Virus record (IMG/VR): IMGVR_UViG_3300021197_001489
Span: 248,001-312,000 of that record
Strand: one strand, 5' to 3'
DNA: 64,000 nt
Source of the DNA: a virus
In this document: in pieces, positions 9,707 through 17,563 of the stretch
Layout: each line of letters starts with the position of its first letter
Numbering within the stretch: the stretch's first letter is position 1
Notes under the pieces: model-generated
What the model saw: only the letters and a program-made list of their open reading frames with translations
Told to the model about the DNA's origin: nothing
Databases searched by the model: none
Program-made: the position numbers and the translations under genes

Positions 9707-12020
9707 AATTACACTTGGACTAATGGCATGTACAGCACTGAGTGCTTGTGGCGGCGGCTCAGGTGGCGGTGGGCCAGTAGTTGGTGGCCCACCTAGTAGT
9801 CAATATTATACAACACCTGTAGCGCAAGGCACAGTTGATCCGTTGGCAGGTGCTGCTGAAAATGCAGCATTTGTTGGCGACACATTTATCACTGATTTAG
9901 ATGGTGATGGAGCTACTGACGACATTGTAATGGCAGGCAGACAAACACAGCCTGTATCAGCAGCAAATATTCGTGATAGCAGACTGAGCGTACACTCGTT
10001 TGAGAATGGACAATTGGTTGATAAAACTGCACAGTGGTTTTCAGGAACTGACAATGTAATAATGGGCACAGAGCCTGACGTGCAATTTAGAGATTTCTTT
10101 AAGACAGGCAAACAGGATATGTTTGTATCGCACAGCACTGATATGCAACACTACGGTCCAGCTACATTTTTCCGCAACAATGGCAGCAACTTTACAAAAG
10201 TATCAATCCCTACAGTAGGTATTTGGTCACATGGCAGTGATGTTGGCGATCTCAACAACGACAGCTATGATGACATTATCATGCTGGACTATGGACCAAA
10301 CTCAACTATTGCACTGAACAATACTGTAGATGGATTTACAACATATGTTGATCCACGTGGTCGTAACGGCCATTTTAAAAGTGGAGGATCAGGTGTTGCC
10401 ATTGGTAATTTTATGAATGATGGCGGCAACAATGAAATTATTGTAAGTGACGGTGCGTGTCCATTGCAGTATCTCAATGTTGTTGGATGCGACAATGCAA
10501 ATAGAACCAAAATGTTCAGTGTGGATTTTACTGGCGGTACGTTAACATACACATTTATTAAAGATCTACCATCAGGCGCAAATGCAGCAAACGTCGATCA
10601 CCATGTGAGAGTTGTTAATCATGATTACAACGAAGATGGCAATGCTGATGTGATTGTGTTCTCTCGGACAAGTAGCTCTTGGAGTACAGAACTTAGCGAG
10701 ATACAGTTTTTGCAAAATGACGGTAGCGGTAACTTCACTGACACTACAGCAGATACACTGATTGGATATAAAACTGATACAGCTAGTACTTACAAGCCAA
10801 AATTCTTTGATATCAATGGCGATGGAAAAACTGATATACTGGTAAGTGGTACAGAGTTCGAAGGTAATGGTGGCGGATATAACAGTCATCAGTTTTTGCT
10901 AAAAACAGCCGATAACAAATATATTGCTGCTCATCAAAATATTCTAAAAAACTTTATGAACGATGTTGAAAGCATTGCAACGGGCAACGTCAGTGGCTCA
11001 AGTGTTAACATCTTTCAAGGTGATGATGGTAACCAGTATCTTGTAACATGGGCTAGCACGTCTAGTGTGAGTAGTGACACAAAACTTACACTGTTTATGA
11101 GTCGTCTTGATGATAGTGCAACCACTATCAGTGCTGGAACTGCGGTAACTATGTTGCAAAATGCTTGGCCGTACCTAAGTGATGCACAAGCAACACAGGC
11201 ACTGCTCGATACTAGCACAAGTTTTGCTGGTGGCAATATCATTGATATGAACCGTGCGTATCAGCCAATTGGTAACTTGGCAATGGGAGGCTTGGACTTA
11301 ACTGGCTCAATCACAGGCTTTGATATTGGCAACATTACAGGAATGGCAACTGACAGCCTTGGACGCGGTTACGGTATAGATCTTGCCCAGGCAAACATTG
11401 TGAACACAGGCACTGCTATGTACAACAGTATTGACACAGTGCGCAACGCCTACACTGACGGCGAAGTACACTTTGGTGCAGACAGCGACACACAGCAATG
11501 GACAGTGGGCAACAGCTATTATAAAAATGGTAACGTAGATGTTAGCATGCACATGACACAGTTGAACAGCAACCCTTGGATTGGTTTTAGCGGTGTATGG
11601 GGCGATGTTAAAAACGCCAGCATCATTGACAATGTTGTTACCTACAAGCAGGACAATGTCACACTAAAAGGCAGTGTAATGCATGTGAGTACAAACTTTA
11701 CGCCAGGACTGATCACAGATGTATCCAAGCAAACAGGTGCATGGGCTGAAGCCAGTTACAGTGACGGCGGGTTCCGTGCAGATGTTGGTGTACATCCTGT
11801 TATGTTGTCAGGGTCGGTAACGGCAAACGTTCCAACCAGCATTGACAATACAGGGACAACACACTATACAAACTACAAGTTTGCTTTGCCTAGTAACATT
11901 AATGGTTACATTCGCAGCCAATACAGCACTCCACTTAAACTAGGCAAGTTGAATGTAGCAGCCGCAGTTAGTCAAACAGGGCAGCAAACTACTAGTGTTG
12001 AATATTTCTTTAAATGGTAA
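9693..12020 (+). CDS. Secreted lipoprotein with VCBS/FG-GAP-type repeats
   Basis: A 775-residue protein with a lipoprotein signal peptide (charged start, hydrophobic core, lipobox LSAC then GGGSGGGG), so it is probably lipid-anchored in the host envelope. It has at least four FG-GAP/VCBS-type calcium-binding repeats of the form DLDGDGATDDIV (~res 65), DLNNDSYDDII, DYNEDGNADVIV and DINGDGKTDILV. The C-terminal ~250 residues are beta-rich and end in an aromatic FFKW, as in outer-membrane barrel or autotransporter-like domains. Such a bacterial-type surface protein is unusual in a phage. It could change cell surface, block superinfection or be a moron expressed in lysogen-like states; this is inference. 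It begins inside the preceding small ORF. Confidence 0.8.
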   Translation: MNYTKITLGLMACTALSACGGGSGGGGPVVGGPPSSQYYTTPVAQGTVDPLAGAAENAAFVGDTFITDLDGDGATDDIVMAGRQTQPVSAANIRDSRLSVHSFENGQLVDKTAQWFSGTDNVIMGTEPDVQFRDFFKTGKQDMFVSHSTDMQHYGPATFFRNNGSNFTKVSIPTVGIWSHGSDVGDLNNDSYDDIIMLDYGPNSTIALNNTVDGFTTYVDPRGRNGHFKSGGSGVAIGNFMNDGGNNEIIVSDGACPLQYLNVVGCDNANRTKMFSVDFTGGTLTYTFIKDLPSGANAANVDHHVRVVNHDYNEDGNADVIVFSRTSSSWSTELSEIQFLQNDGSGNFTDTTADTLIGYKTDTASTYKPKFFDINGDGKTDILVSGTEFEGNGGGYNSHQFLLKTADNKYIAAHQNILKNFMNDVESIATGNVSGSSVNIFQGDDGNQYLVTWASTSSVSSDTKLTLFMSRLDDSATTISAGTAVTMLQNAWPYLSDAQATQALLDTSTSFAGGNIIDMNRAYQPIGNLAMGGLDLTGSITGFDIGNITGMATDSLGRGYGIDLAQANIVNTGTAMYNSIDTVRNAYTDGEVHFGADSDTQQWTVGNSYYKNGNVDVSMHMTQLNSNPWIGFSGVWGDVKNASIIDNVVTYKQDNVTLKGSVMHVSTNFTPGLITDVSKQTGAWAEASYSDGGFRADVGVHPVMLSGSVTANVPTSIDNTGTTHYTNYKFALPSNINGYIRSQYSTPLKLGKLNVAAAVSQTGQQTTSVEYFFKW

Positions 12021-12028
12021 AAAGAAAG

Positions 12029-12059
12029 TTGACAAAGGGGTAGTTTTCCTGTATAAATA
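12029..12059 (+). promoter_or_regulatory. Composite promoter of hsp20 (sigma70-like plus late box)
   Basis: TTGACA at 12029-12034, a 17-nt spacer and TATAAA at 12052-12057. The -10 region also reads TATAAATA (12052-12059), identical to the T4 late promoter box, so the gene could be served both early and late. Confidence 0.7.
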
Positions 12060-12119
12060 ATATTGTAAGTTGCTTAACAGGACTTACAATTTAAATCTTG
12101 CTTTTAAAGGAGAAACAAA

Positions 12120-12593
12120 ATGACAAGACTAACCTCACTAGACCTCACACCATTTTATCGTAACGCAGTTGGATTTGATTCACTGTTTGATCGTATGACT
12201 GCCAACATTGATATGGCTGCATCAAGTGGTGGGCAAAACTATCCACCCTATGATATCATTCGTACCGGTGACGAAACCTACAGAATTCAAATTGCTGTTG
12301 CAGGTTTCCAACTAGCTGATATCAAGATCGAACTAGAAAATGGCACATTGAATATTACAGGGCACCAATACAAGCCAGACGTTTCAAAAGAAGACGGCGG
12401 GCAGCTTGCTAACAATGAAGAGTATCTGCACAGAGGAATTTCAAACAGAAACTTCCATCGATCATTTAATTTAGCAGACTACGTCGAAGTTAAAGGTGCG
12501 ACCATTAAGGATGGGATACTCAAAATTGAACTTGAAAGAGTTATTCCTGAGGTAATGAAACCTAAAACCATTGAAATTAAGCACGAATCCTAA
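12120..12593 (+). CDS. hsp20: Small heat shock protein Hsp20/IbpA
   Basis: A 157-residue alpha-crystallin-domain chaperone. The domain runs from PYDIIRTGDETYRIQIAVAG (~res 41) through the ELENGTLNITG strand to the ILKIELERVIPEVMKPKTI end, which includes the conserved IxI-like C-terminal segment. It holds unfolding proteins in a refoldable state. Hsp20 genes are common in T4-like marine phages and are thought to help virion assembly. Start fixed by an AAAGGAG box eight bases upstream; the 60-base leader follows a composite promoter. Confidence 0.95.
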   Translation: MTRLTSLDLTPFYRNAVGFDSLFDRMTANIDMAASSGGQNYPPYDIIRTGDETYRIQIAVAGFQLADIKIELENGTLNITGHQYKPDVSKEDGGQLANNEEYLHRGISNRNFHRSFNLADYVEVKGATIKDGILKIELERVIPEVMKPKTIEIKHES

Positions 12594-12615
12594 AACTTCA
12601 GATAAGTACAAGTAT

Positions 12616-12634
12616 GCAGAGGGTAATCCTCTGC
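12616..12634 (+). other. RNA hairpin between hsp20 and clpS
   Basis: GCAGAGG, loop GTAAT, CCTCTGC: a perfect 7-bp stem in the 62-base gap between hsp20 and clpS. No T-run follows, so it is more likely an mRNA stability or processing element than a strong terminator. Confidence 0.5.
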
Positions 12635-12655
12635 GTACAGTACAGAGAGAAAACA

Positions 12656-12961
12656 ATGAGCGAAGCAGAAACAAAAACTAAAGTTAGCATCAATGAGCAA
12701 CTCAAAGAGCCTAGTTTGTTTAAACTTATCTACGTCAACGACAACGAAACTGCTATGGAGTTTGTGGTTGAATCATTGGTAGAGATATTTGATTATGCAC
12801 CTACAACCGCTGAAAATTTGACTATTCGTGTACACGAAGAAGGTTCAGCTACAGTAGCAGTGTTGCCATTTGAGATGGCCGAACAAAAAGGTATTGAAGT
12901 TACAGTAAGTGCTAGAGGCGCAGGCTACCCACTTCAGGTCAAACTAGAACCAGAAGTTTAG
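12656..12961 (+). CDS. clpS: ClpS-like N-degron adaptor
   Basis: A 101-residue protein matching ClpS: the KLIYVNDNETAMEFVVESL segment carries the Asn-Asp pair that binds the alpha-amino group of N-degrons, VHEEGSATVAVL carries the conserved His, and FEMAEQKGIEV ... GYPLQVKLE forms the C-terminal part. Host ClpS hands N-end-rule substrates to ClpA-ClpP and inhibits other ClpA substrates. Start chosen at 12656 because an in-frame upstream ATG at 12614 lies in the hairpin region and GAGAG precedes 12656. Its stop overlaps the stop of the convergent phosphoesterase gene. A ClpS next to Hsp20 and 3 kb from ClpX suggests redirection of host proteolysis. Confidence 0.85.
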   Translation: MSEAETKTKVSINEQLKEPSLFKLIYVNDNETAMEFVVESLVEIFDYAPTTAENLTIRVHEEGSATVAVLPFEMAEQKGIEVTVSARGAGYPLQVKLEPEV

Positions 12962-13746
12962 TCGATTACAATACGTTTTGGATAATAAACATGCTTGCAC
13001 CAATCGGTGCCAGCTCTTCCCCTGGCATTGTTTGTATATCGTATGCCATTTATAATTGTATCAACATCACTGTGATAATGTCCAAACACCCAAGTATGTA
13101 CTTTGTGTTCGTGATCTTCTTCTAAACACCTGGTAAGAAAACTATTACCAGTACAATTTAAACTGTGCGAACCTTCCAATGCTACATCATGTCTAACTAA
13201 ATTTACATCAGGAACAAAATGAGATACCAGAACGATATGCTTAATATCAACATGAGTCTGTAACTTTTCGACTGTTTTACACAGAAATCCAGCATCACTC
13301 ATGGCCATTGCTTCGATGTTTTGTCCAGCAAACATATCAATGCCATAGCGTTCTTCAAACCAACGTTTGCTATCAGCATAAGAAAGGTCATTATCAAAGT
13401 CGAAGTTGGTCCAACCGTTGGTACCAACAAATGCCACACCATCGATTATCAGTGTGTTATCTTGCAACCAAATAACATCCGGAATGTTTTCTATTTCTTT
13501 GTGTAGTGTTTTATAACTGTCAGCAAGGTCATGCATTGTCCAACGGTGTTCGTCATTGCCGTCAACATACATTACAACTTTGTAATGATTGGTAAGCTCT
13601 TCCAGCACTGGGCATAAGTCTGCACGTTCTCTGCTGATATCACCAGCAACAACAGCATACAAACTGGTGGCTTTGCCTTCCCAGCTAAACGGTTCATCCC
13701 ATGTATCAACATGTAGATCAGAAATTAAATCGAAGGTTATGTTCAT
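12958..13746 (-). CDS. Calcineurin-like metallophosphoesterase
   Basis: A 262-residue protein with the metal-binding signature of the family in order: DLHVD, GDI, GNDEH, SHFVPD and GHYHSD. It would hydrolyse phosphomono- or diesters with two metal ions. MNITFDLISDLHVD at 13746 is preferred to the ATG at 13773, because the latter would overlap the ribosome binding site of the divergent gene. It is a lone minus-strand gene between plus-strand neighbours, overlapping the clpS end by four bases. Substrate (nucleic acid, nucleotide or phosphoprotein) cannot be told. Confidence 0.88.
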   Translation of the reverse strand: MNITFDLISDLHVDTWDEPFSWEGKATSLYAVVAGDISRERADLCPVLEELTNHYKVVMYVDGNDEHRWTMHDLADSYKTLHKEIENIPDVIWLQDNTLIIDGVAFVGTNGWTNFDFDNDLSYADSKRWFEERYGIDMFAGQNIEAMAMSDAGFLCKTVEKLQTHVDIKHIVLVSHFVPDVNLVRHDVALEGSHSLNCTGNSFLTRCLEEDHEHKVHTWVFGHYHSDVDTIINGIRYTNNARGRAGTDWCKHVYYPKRIVID

Positions 13747-13775
13747 ATCATAACTACTTACACAAGGAGACAAGC

Positions 13776-14123
13776 ATGCATATTATTCTTGGCGAAGAAG
13801 CCGCTGCACCAATGAGAAGCAAGTATACAGTGTTACCACTTGATGATATGAAGGTGGGCGATGCACCTGTATTAACTGCTTATTGCATAGTAGAAAATCT
13901 TCCAGTAACTGAACTAGAACAACTAGAGCACACAGTAAATTTACACAACAAGTTGGTTGAAAATTACAAAAAACCAGACTTTGGTTTTTGTGAGCAAGCA
14001 CTGGATCATCTTAAAGGCAAATGGGGCAAGCAACTTGACAGTTTCTATGATGTTCTAAGCGATCGCATTGGCAAATACAAAGACACAGATTTGTCAAATT
14101 GGGATCCAGTACTTTACAAATAG
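13776..14123 (+). CDS. Conserved-type phage hypothetical protein
   Basis: A 115-residue soluble acidic protein, MHIILGEEAAAPMRSKYTVL at the start. I recognise the pattern 'EEAA..P...KYTVLPLD' from marine T4-like phages but know no function. Start fixed by AAGGAG seven bases upstream. It is divergently transcribed from the phosphoesterase (30-base gap) and followed nine bases later by a membrane protein. Confidence 0.8.
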   Translation: MHIILGEEAAAPMRSKYTVLPLDDMKVGDAPVLTAYCIVENLPVTELEQLEHTVNLHNKLVENYKKPDFGFCEQALDHLKGKWGKQLDSFYDVLSDRIGKYKDTDLSNWDPVLYK

Positions 14124-14132
14124 GAGAATAAC

Positions 14133-14408
14133 ATGTGGGAAATGATTGAACGTATGGCCAGTGATAGACTGTGGATATACACAGCATTAGCGGGCTCAGT
14201 ATTTGGTGCTGCATTTGTAGCATATCTCAGTACCACACGAGTTGGGCTTTGGGCGTATGCAAAGTTTGACCTTGTAATAGATTATCTTGTACAACGTTGG
14301 GGATGGACCTGGTTGCAACAACCAGATGATGCCTGGCGTAAGCGTTATCCTCGTATAACTGCTAAAATCGACGAACTCGAACAGCGTATCAAACAGTTAG
14401 AAAAATAA
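14133..14408 (+). CDS. Small membrane protein with coiled-coil tail
   Basis: A 91-residue protein with one membrane helix (LWIYTALAGSVFGAAFVAYL, residues ~14-33), a Trp-rich amphipathic middle (RWGWTWLQQ) and a short C-terminal coiled coil (ITAKIDELEQRIKQLEK). Preceded by AGGAG. Function unknown; possible holin-like or envelope scaffold role is speculative. Confidence 0.8.
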   Translation: MWEMIERMASDRLWIYTALAGSVFGAAFVAYLSTTRVGLWAYAKFDLVIDYLVQRWGWTWLQQPDDAWRKRYPRITAKIDELEQRIKQLEK

Positions 14409-14429
14409 TTGTTTTGGGGCTATAGAGAT

Positions 14430-14462
14430 AAGTAAAGCGAGAATAAAAACTGCTCTTTACTT
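14430..14462 (+). other. Hairpin in the porin leader
   Basis: AAGTAAAG (14430-14437) and CTTTACTT (14455-14462) form an 8-bp stem with a 17-nt loop, 30 bases ahead of the porin start. No T-run follows. It may stabilise or regulate the porin mRNA. Confidence 0.4.
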
Positions 14463-14491
14463 CTCAATTGTTAACAATAAGGAAAAAATTA

Positions 14492-15331
14492 ATGAAGAAA
14501 ATTTTAATGGCTGCCACTGTGGCGGCTCTAATGTCTACCTCTGCACTTGCAGAAATTACTATTGGGGGTGACATGGAATGGTCATTCCAAGACTCAAACG
14601 GTACATCAAGTAGTGCAGTTGATGGCGATATCAACATCAAGCCAAGTATCACTACTGAAGCAGGATTAACAATTGGTGCTGATTTCAATATCAATCAAGA
14701 CGGCAACGATGATGGAGGCAACAGCCTAACTATCTCGGGCGGCTTTGGTAAAGTTGATCTTGGTGACGTTAACTCTGCCACTGATGCAATTGACGACGTA
14801 ACAGATTGGGGCAAGGTGCTTACTAACGGTTCGCCAAGTACAGACCATGCAGCAATTCTTTCACTGTCACCATTTGCCGGTGCAAAGATCCACGTTTCGG
14901 GTGCTGCTGACAGCAACTATGGCACAACAGCAGGCGCAGGTTATGCCTATGCCGGTACATATGATATTGGTTCAATTGCAACAGTCGGTTATGGCAAGTT
15001 GGAAAACAACAACGACTCAAGTGAAACAGTCATGAACGTCAAAGGTTCAATGGGTCCAATTGGCCTTGGCTACGAGAAGCACACTGCTACAACAGCAGCT
15101 AAAGTAGACACTGATACAACATCAATGTCAGCTGCGTTCACAATGGGTGCAACAACAGTTGCACTTGAGTTGATGAATACAGAAAGTGCTGGTACAAAAT
15201 CAAGTGACGAAACTACATATGGTGTTCACCACACAGTTGCACCTGGTTTAGTTGCTTTTGCTGAGTACACTGACGATGATAAAACAGCGTCCGAAGAAAC
15301 AACAGCAATTGGTATTGCAATGACATTCTAA
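14492..15331 (+). CDS. Outer-membrane porin-like protein
   Basis: A 279-residue protein with a classical signal peptide (MKKILMAATVAALMSTSALA, cleavage before EITIGGDMEW) and alternating beta strands rich in Gly, Asp, Thr and Ser, ending in the terminal aromatic residue of outer-membrane barrels (AIGIAMTF). This matches small Gram-negative porins of alphaproteobacterial type, although its length is a little below the usual 300-400. It would form a diffusion channel or replace a host receptor. Start at 14492 follows GGAAAAAATTA and gives the signal peptide; the upstream TTG adds eight residues. It is closed by a strong terminator at 15357. A complete porin in a lytic-type phage is unusual. Confidence 0.82.
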   Translation: MKKILMAATVAALMSTSALAEITIGGDMEWSFQDSNGTSSSAVDGDINIKPSITTEAGLTIGADFNINQDGNDDGGNSLTISGGFGKVDLGDVNSATDAIDDVTDWGKVLTNGSPSTDHAAILSLSPFAGAKIHVSGAADSNYGTTAGAGYAYAGTYDIGSIATVGYGKLENNNDSSETVMNVKGSMGPIGLGYEKHTATTAAKVDTDTTSMSAAFTMGATTVALELMNTESAGTKSSDETTYGVHHTVAPGLVAFAEYTDDDKTASEETTAIGIAMTF

Positions 15332-15356
15332 TTTAGAATAAACTAAACTTTAAATG

Positions 15357-15380
15357 GGCAGTTACGACTGCCTATTTTTT
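15357..15380 (+). terminator. Rho-independent terminator after the porin
   Basis: GGCAGT, tetraloop TACG (UNCG type), ACTGCC, then TATTTTTT. It ends the porin transcript. Confidence 0.9.
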
Positions 15381-15452
15381 ATGGCCATTATATATACACA
15401 GTTATCGCAACACAGCAAGTTAAATATTTGATTGAATTAGGAGATTAAGTAT

Positions 15453-15683
15453 TTGGTATGGGTTTTAGTTGTGGTTAATTTGTTATCCACAGGTCCAAGT
15501 TGGGAGCTCAAAGGCGTTTTTGAAACCAGCGAGGCATGTCAAGTTTTGCTTGAAAAAATTAAAAAAGATAACGCAGGCGTTAATGGCGAAGACTACCACA
15601 ACGGTGAGTTTGCAGTGAACACCACTGCGTTCTGTATACAAACAGACAAAGTGGACAAGGAAGACGTTCCGGACGCAAAATAA
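15453..15683 (+). CDS. Small exported two-cysteine protein (TTG start)
   Basis: A 76-residue protein with a short hydrophobic start (VWVLVVVNLLSTG), then GVFETSEACQVLLEKI and a second Cys near the end (TTAFCIQTDK). The start is TTG at 15453, eight bases behind TAGGAG; the nearby ATG at 15458 is out of frame and gives six codons. It belongs with similar proteins at 16274, 19204, 27748 (minus) and 28587: hydrophobic N-terminus, a Cys after a Phe/Tyr-containing segment, and a Cys toward the C-terminus. Function unknown; probably periplasmic or membrane-attached with one disulfide. Confidence 0.75.
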   Translation: MVWVLVVVNLLSTGPSWELKGVFETSEACQVLLEKIKKDNAGVNGEDYHNGEFAVNTTAFCIQTDKVDKEDVPDAK

Positions 15684-15800
15684 ATTTTACAAAAAAACCA
15701 TAATACTTACACTATGCAGTTAACTTATTAAACAATACTGATTAAATAATTTTGTCCAGGAGCTAGATGATGCCTGTACCTGGCACGGGCGGAGAAAAAA

Positions 15801-16277
15801 ATGATTGCCGAAGGTTTGGCCGCTATATCACTTGTAAAAGCAAGTGTGGATTTTATCAAGAGCAACATTGATACTGCTAAGGATATCGGTGAGATTGCCG
15901 GAGCCGTTGACGGACTATTCAAGGGACGCGACGAAGTTCAACATGCCCGAAATAAAGCAGGTAAACCGGGCATTGGCGATCAATTTGGTATTAAAAGTGT
16001 TGCTCAGGAAGTCATTGATGCCAAAGTTGCTGAAGAACAACTAGCAGAAATGGCCAGGCTGATTGACATTAGATTTGGTCACGGAACATGGCATGGCATC
16101 CTTGCGGAACGTGCGAAGCGTATACAAGAAGCAAAAGAAGCACGACTTGCAGCCAGACGCAAAGCACAGCGTGAATACAAGGAAATGATGGAACTAGTAC
16201 AATCAATAATAATTTGTATTGTCATTGGTATTGCAGTAATGGCGATTGGCTATGCTGCTTGGCAAGTGTATTCATGA
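15801..16277 (+). CDS. Membrane-anchored helical phage protein
   Basis: A 158-residue protein, helical, with basic coiled-coil region (RAKRIQEAKEARLAARRKAQ, ~res 105-125) and a C-terminal membrane segment (IIICIVIGIAVMAIGYAAW). FGHGTWHGI is a distinctive internal motif. Two starts compete: ATG 15801 behind GGAG, and ATG 15767/15770 behind CCAGGAG, which reads MMPVPGTGGEK in another frame and would join this protein only by skipping one base in the A7 run at 15795-15801. Function unknown; similar proteins occur in marine T4-like phages. Confidence 0.75.
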   Translation: MIAEGLAAISLVKASVDFIKSNIDTAKDIGEIAGAVDGLFKGRDEVQHARNKAGKPGIGDQFGIKSVAQEVIDAKVAEEQLAEMARLIDIRFGHGTWHGILAERAKRIQEAKEARLAARRKAQREYKEMMELVQSIIICIVIGIAVMAIGYAAWQVYS

Positions 16278-16453
16278 TACACGCATTCATGCTGGTGGTG
16301 TTACTTAATGGTGCCCAGCTACGTTCTGAACCAATGTACTTTATAGACATCGACAGATGCTTGTACTTTGCTGAACGTCTACAAAAGCAAAAAAACTTCT
16401 CTGCATATTGCAAACCAGCTTACGTCCAGCAAGGGCCTACAGTATACCGCTAA
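16274..16453 (+). CDS. Small two-cysteine exported/membrane protein
   Basis: A 59-residue protein starting at an ATG that overlaps the preceding stop (ATGA). Hydrophobic start (MIHAFMLVVLLNGAQL), then YFIDIDRCLYFAERLQ and a second Cys (FSAYCKPAYV). Same plan as the proteins at 15453, 19204, 27748 and 28587. Function unknown. Confidence 0.7.
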   Translation: MIHAFMLVVLLNGAQLRSEPMYFIDIDRCLYFAERLQKQKNFSAYCKPAYVQQGPTVYR

Positions 16454-16460
16454 TAAATAC
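16452..16460 (+). promoter_or_regulatory. T4-type late promoter box
   Basis: AATAAATAC, 26 bases before the next start, matching the TATAAATA late consensus at all but the first base. It overlaps the stop region of the preceding gene. Confidence 0.5.
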
Positions 16461-16485
16461 AGTAGGATACTAATAGGAGTACATC

Positions 16486-16965
16486 ATGGCGGAAATAGAG
16501 TATGGCGGAATCAAAGTAGGCGGCAGTAAGCTACTACTGGTATTACCACTTATTGGCACACTTGGCGGCGGCTTGTGGGCAGGCTTTGAATTCTACAAAG
16601 ACTACACCAACATGAAAGAGATCATTGCAAACATTGACACTGATCAAATTGCTAGCCAGCAAAAACTAATTGATCAACAGCTCAGTGATGCGATAGACTA
16701 TTCACGTGATATCAAGAATGGCCTACGTGAAGACATTGTAAGACTTGAACGTATTGTTGACAAAGTAGAAGATGATATGAACAAGTTGGAAGACAAGACA
16801 CGCACCTATGTTGACGATGCCGAAAAACGCTTTGATACCAAACGTGATGCACTGTTGAATCAATATGTTGCACAAAAGGACATCTTGATTGACAAGGTCG
16901 AGCAACTTAAAAAGTACATGGATAACAAACTTCAGAGAGCTCTTGACAACCCACTTGCAAAATAA
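16486..16965 (+). CDS. Membrane-anchored coiled-coil protein
   Basis: A 159-residue protein with one membrane helix near residues 15-35 (KLLLVLPLIGTLGGGLWAGF) followed by ~115 residues of charged coiled coil (RLERIVDKVEDDMNKLEDK). Behind AATAGGAG and an ATAAATA late box. Architecture and late promoter suggest a role late in infection, for example a spanin-like or scaffold function, but there is no direct evidence. Confidence 0.8.
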   Translation: MAEIEYGGIKVGGSKLLLVLPLIGTLGGGLWAGFEFYKDYTNMKEIIANIDTDQIASQQKLIDQQLSDAIDYSRDIKNGLREDIVRLERIVDKVEDDMNKLEDKTRTYVDDAEKRFDTKRDALLNQYVAQKDILIDKVEQLKKYMDNKLQRALDNPLAK

Positions 16966-17005
16966 AAAAATGTGTAAATACAATTACAAACTGGAGAAGA
17001 ATGTT

Positions 17006-17563
17006 GTGTTAAGAATACTATTTGCACTATTATTAACGATGACTGCTGGAACTGCCGTTGCACAAACCACAAGCACGGTTAATACAGACAGTAAAAGTAA
17101 CAGCACAGTAAACACTGAGGCTGATACAAAAACTATTGTGATTTCACCTCCGGGTAGTGCTATATCGCCTAACGTGAGTGCATCAAGCAGTGACTTGTGT
17201 ACAGTAGGAGTTGCTGGTGCAGTACAAACACAGATATTGGGTATAAGTTCAGGCGAAACTGTACGAGATCCAAACTGTGAAAGATTAAAGTTATCTAAAA
17301 CACTTTATGATATGGGTATGAAAGTTGCCGCAGTGAGTGTACTTTGTCAAGATGCTAGAGTGCATGATGCTATGAAGATGGCAGGTACACCATGTCCGTA
17401 TTTAGGTGCAATTGGACAGGCCGCACAAGACGAGTGGGACGCCAATCCTCATAACATCCCAGAACCTGTAGTATTGGAGACCAAACAAGATGTTCAAAAA
17501 AGAAACGGTGCTATCGCTGCTGGCGGCATTAGTATTGGTTTGTTGCTTCTCCTCTTACTCTAA
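17006..17563 (+). CDS. Secreted protein with C-terminal hydrophobic tail
   Basis: A 185-residue protein. GTG at 17006 is chosen as start: it lies nine bases after GGAGAAG and gives a clean signal peptide (VLRILFALLLTMTAGTAVA, cut before QTTST). An ATG at 16970 in frame has no good ribosome site. A Thr/Ser-rich linker is followed by a domain with four Cys (SDLCTVGVAGAV, DPNCERLKL, VSVLCQDARVHD, GTPCPYLGAI). The end is a hydrophobic tail (AAGGISIGLLLLLLL). The last 74 bases overlap the next gene in another frame. Unknown function; periplasmic, possibly membrane-tethered. Confidence 0.75.
   Translation: MLRILFALLLTMTAGTAVAQTTSTVNTDSKSNSTVNTEADTKTIVISPPGSAISPNVSASSSDLCTVGVAGAVQTQILGISSGETVRDPNCERLKLSKTLYDMGMKVAAVSVLCQDARVHDAMKMAGTPCPYLGAIGQAAQDEWDANPHNIPEPVVLETKQDVQKRNGAIAAGGISIGLLLLLLL

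Noticed and set aside
8227-15331. Host chromosomal insert (ClpX, lipoprotein, porin) as contamination or misassembly
   Set aside because: Composition, overlapping gene joints, and the same early-type promoter and late box continue through the segment, so it looks native to the phage. Read mapping across the junctions would be the test.
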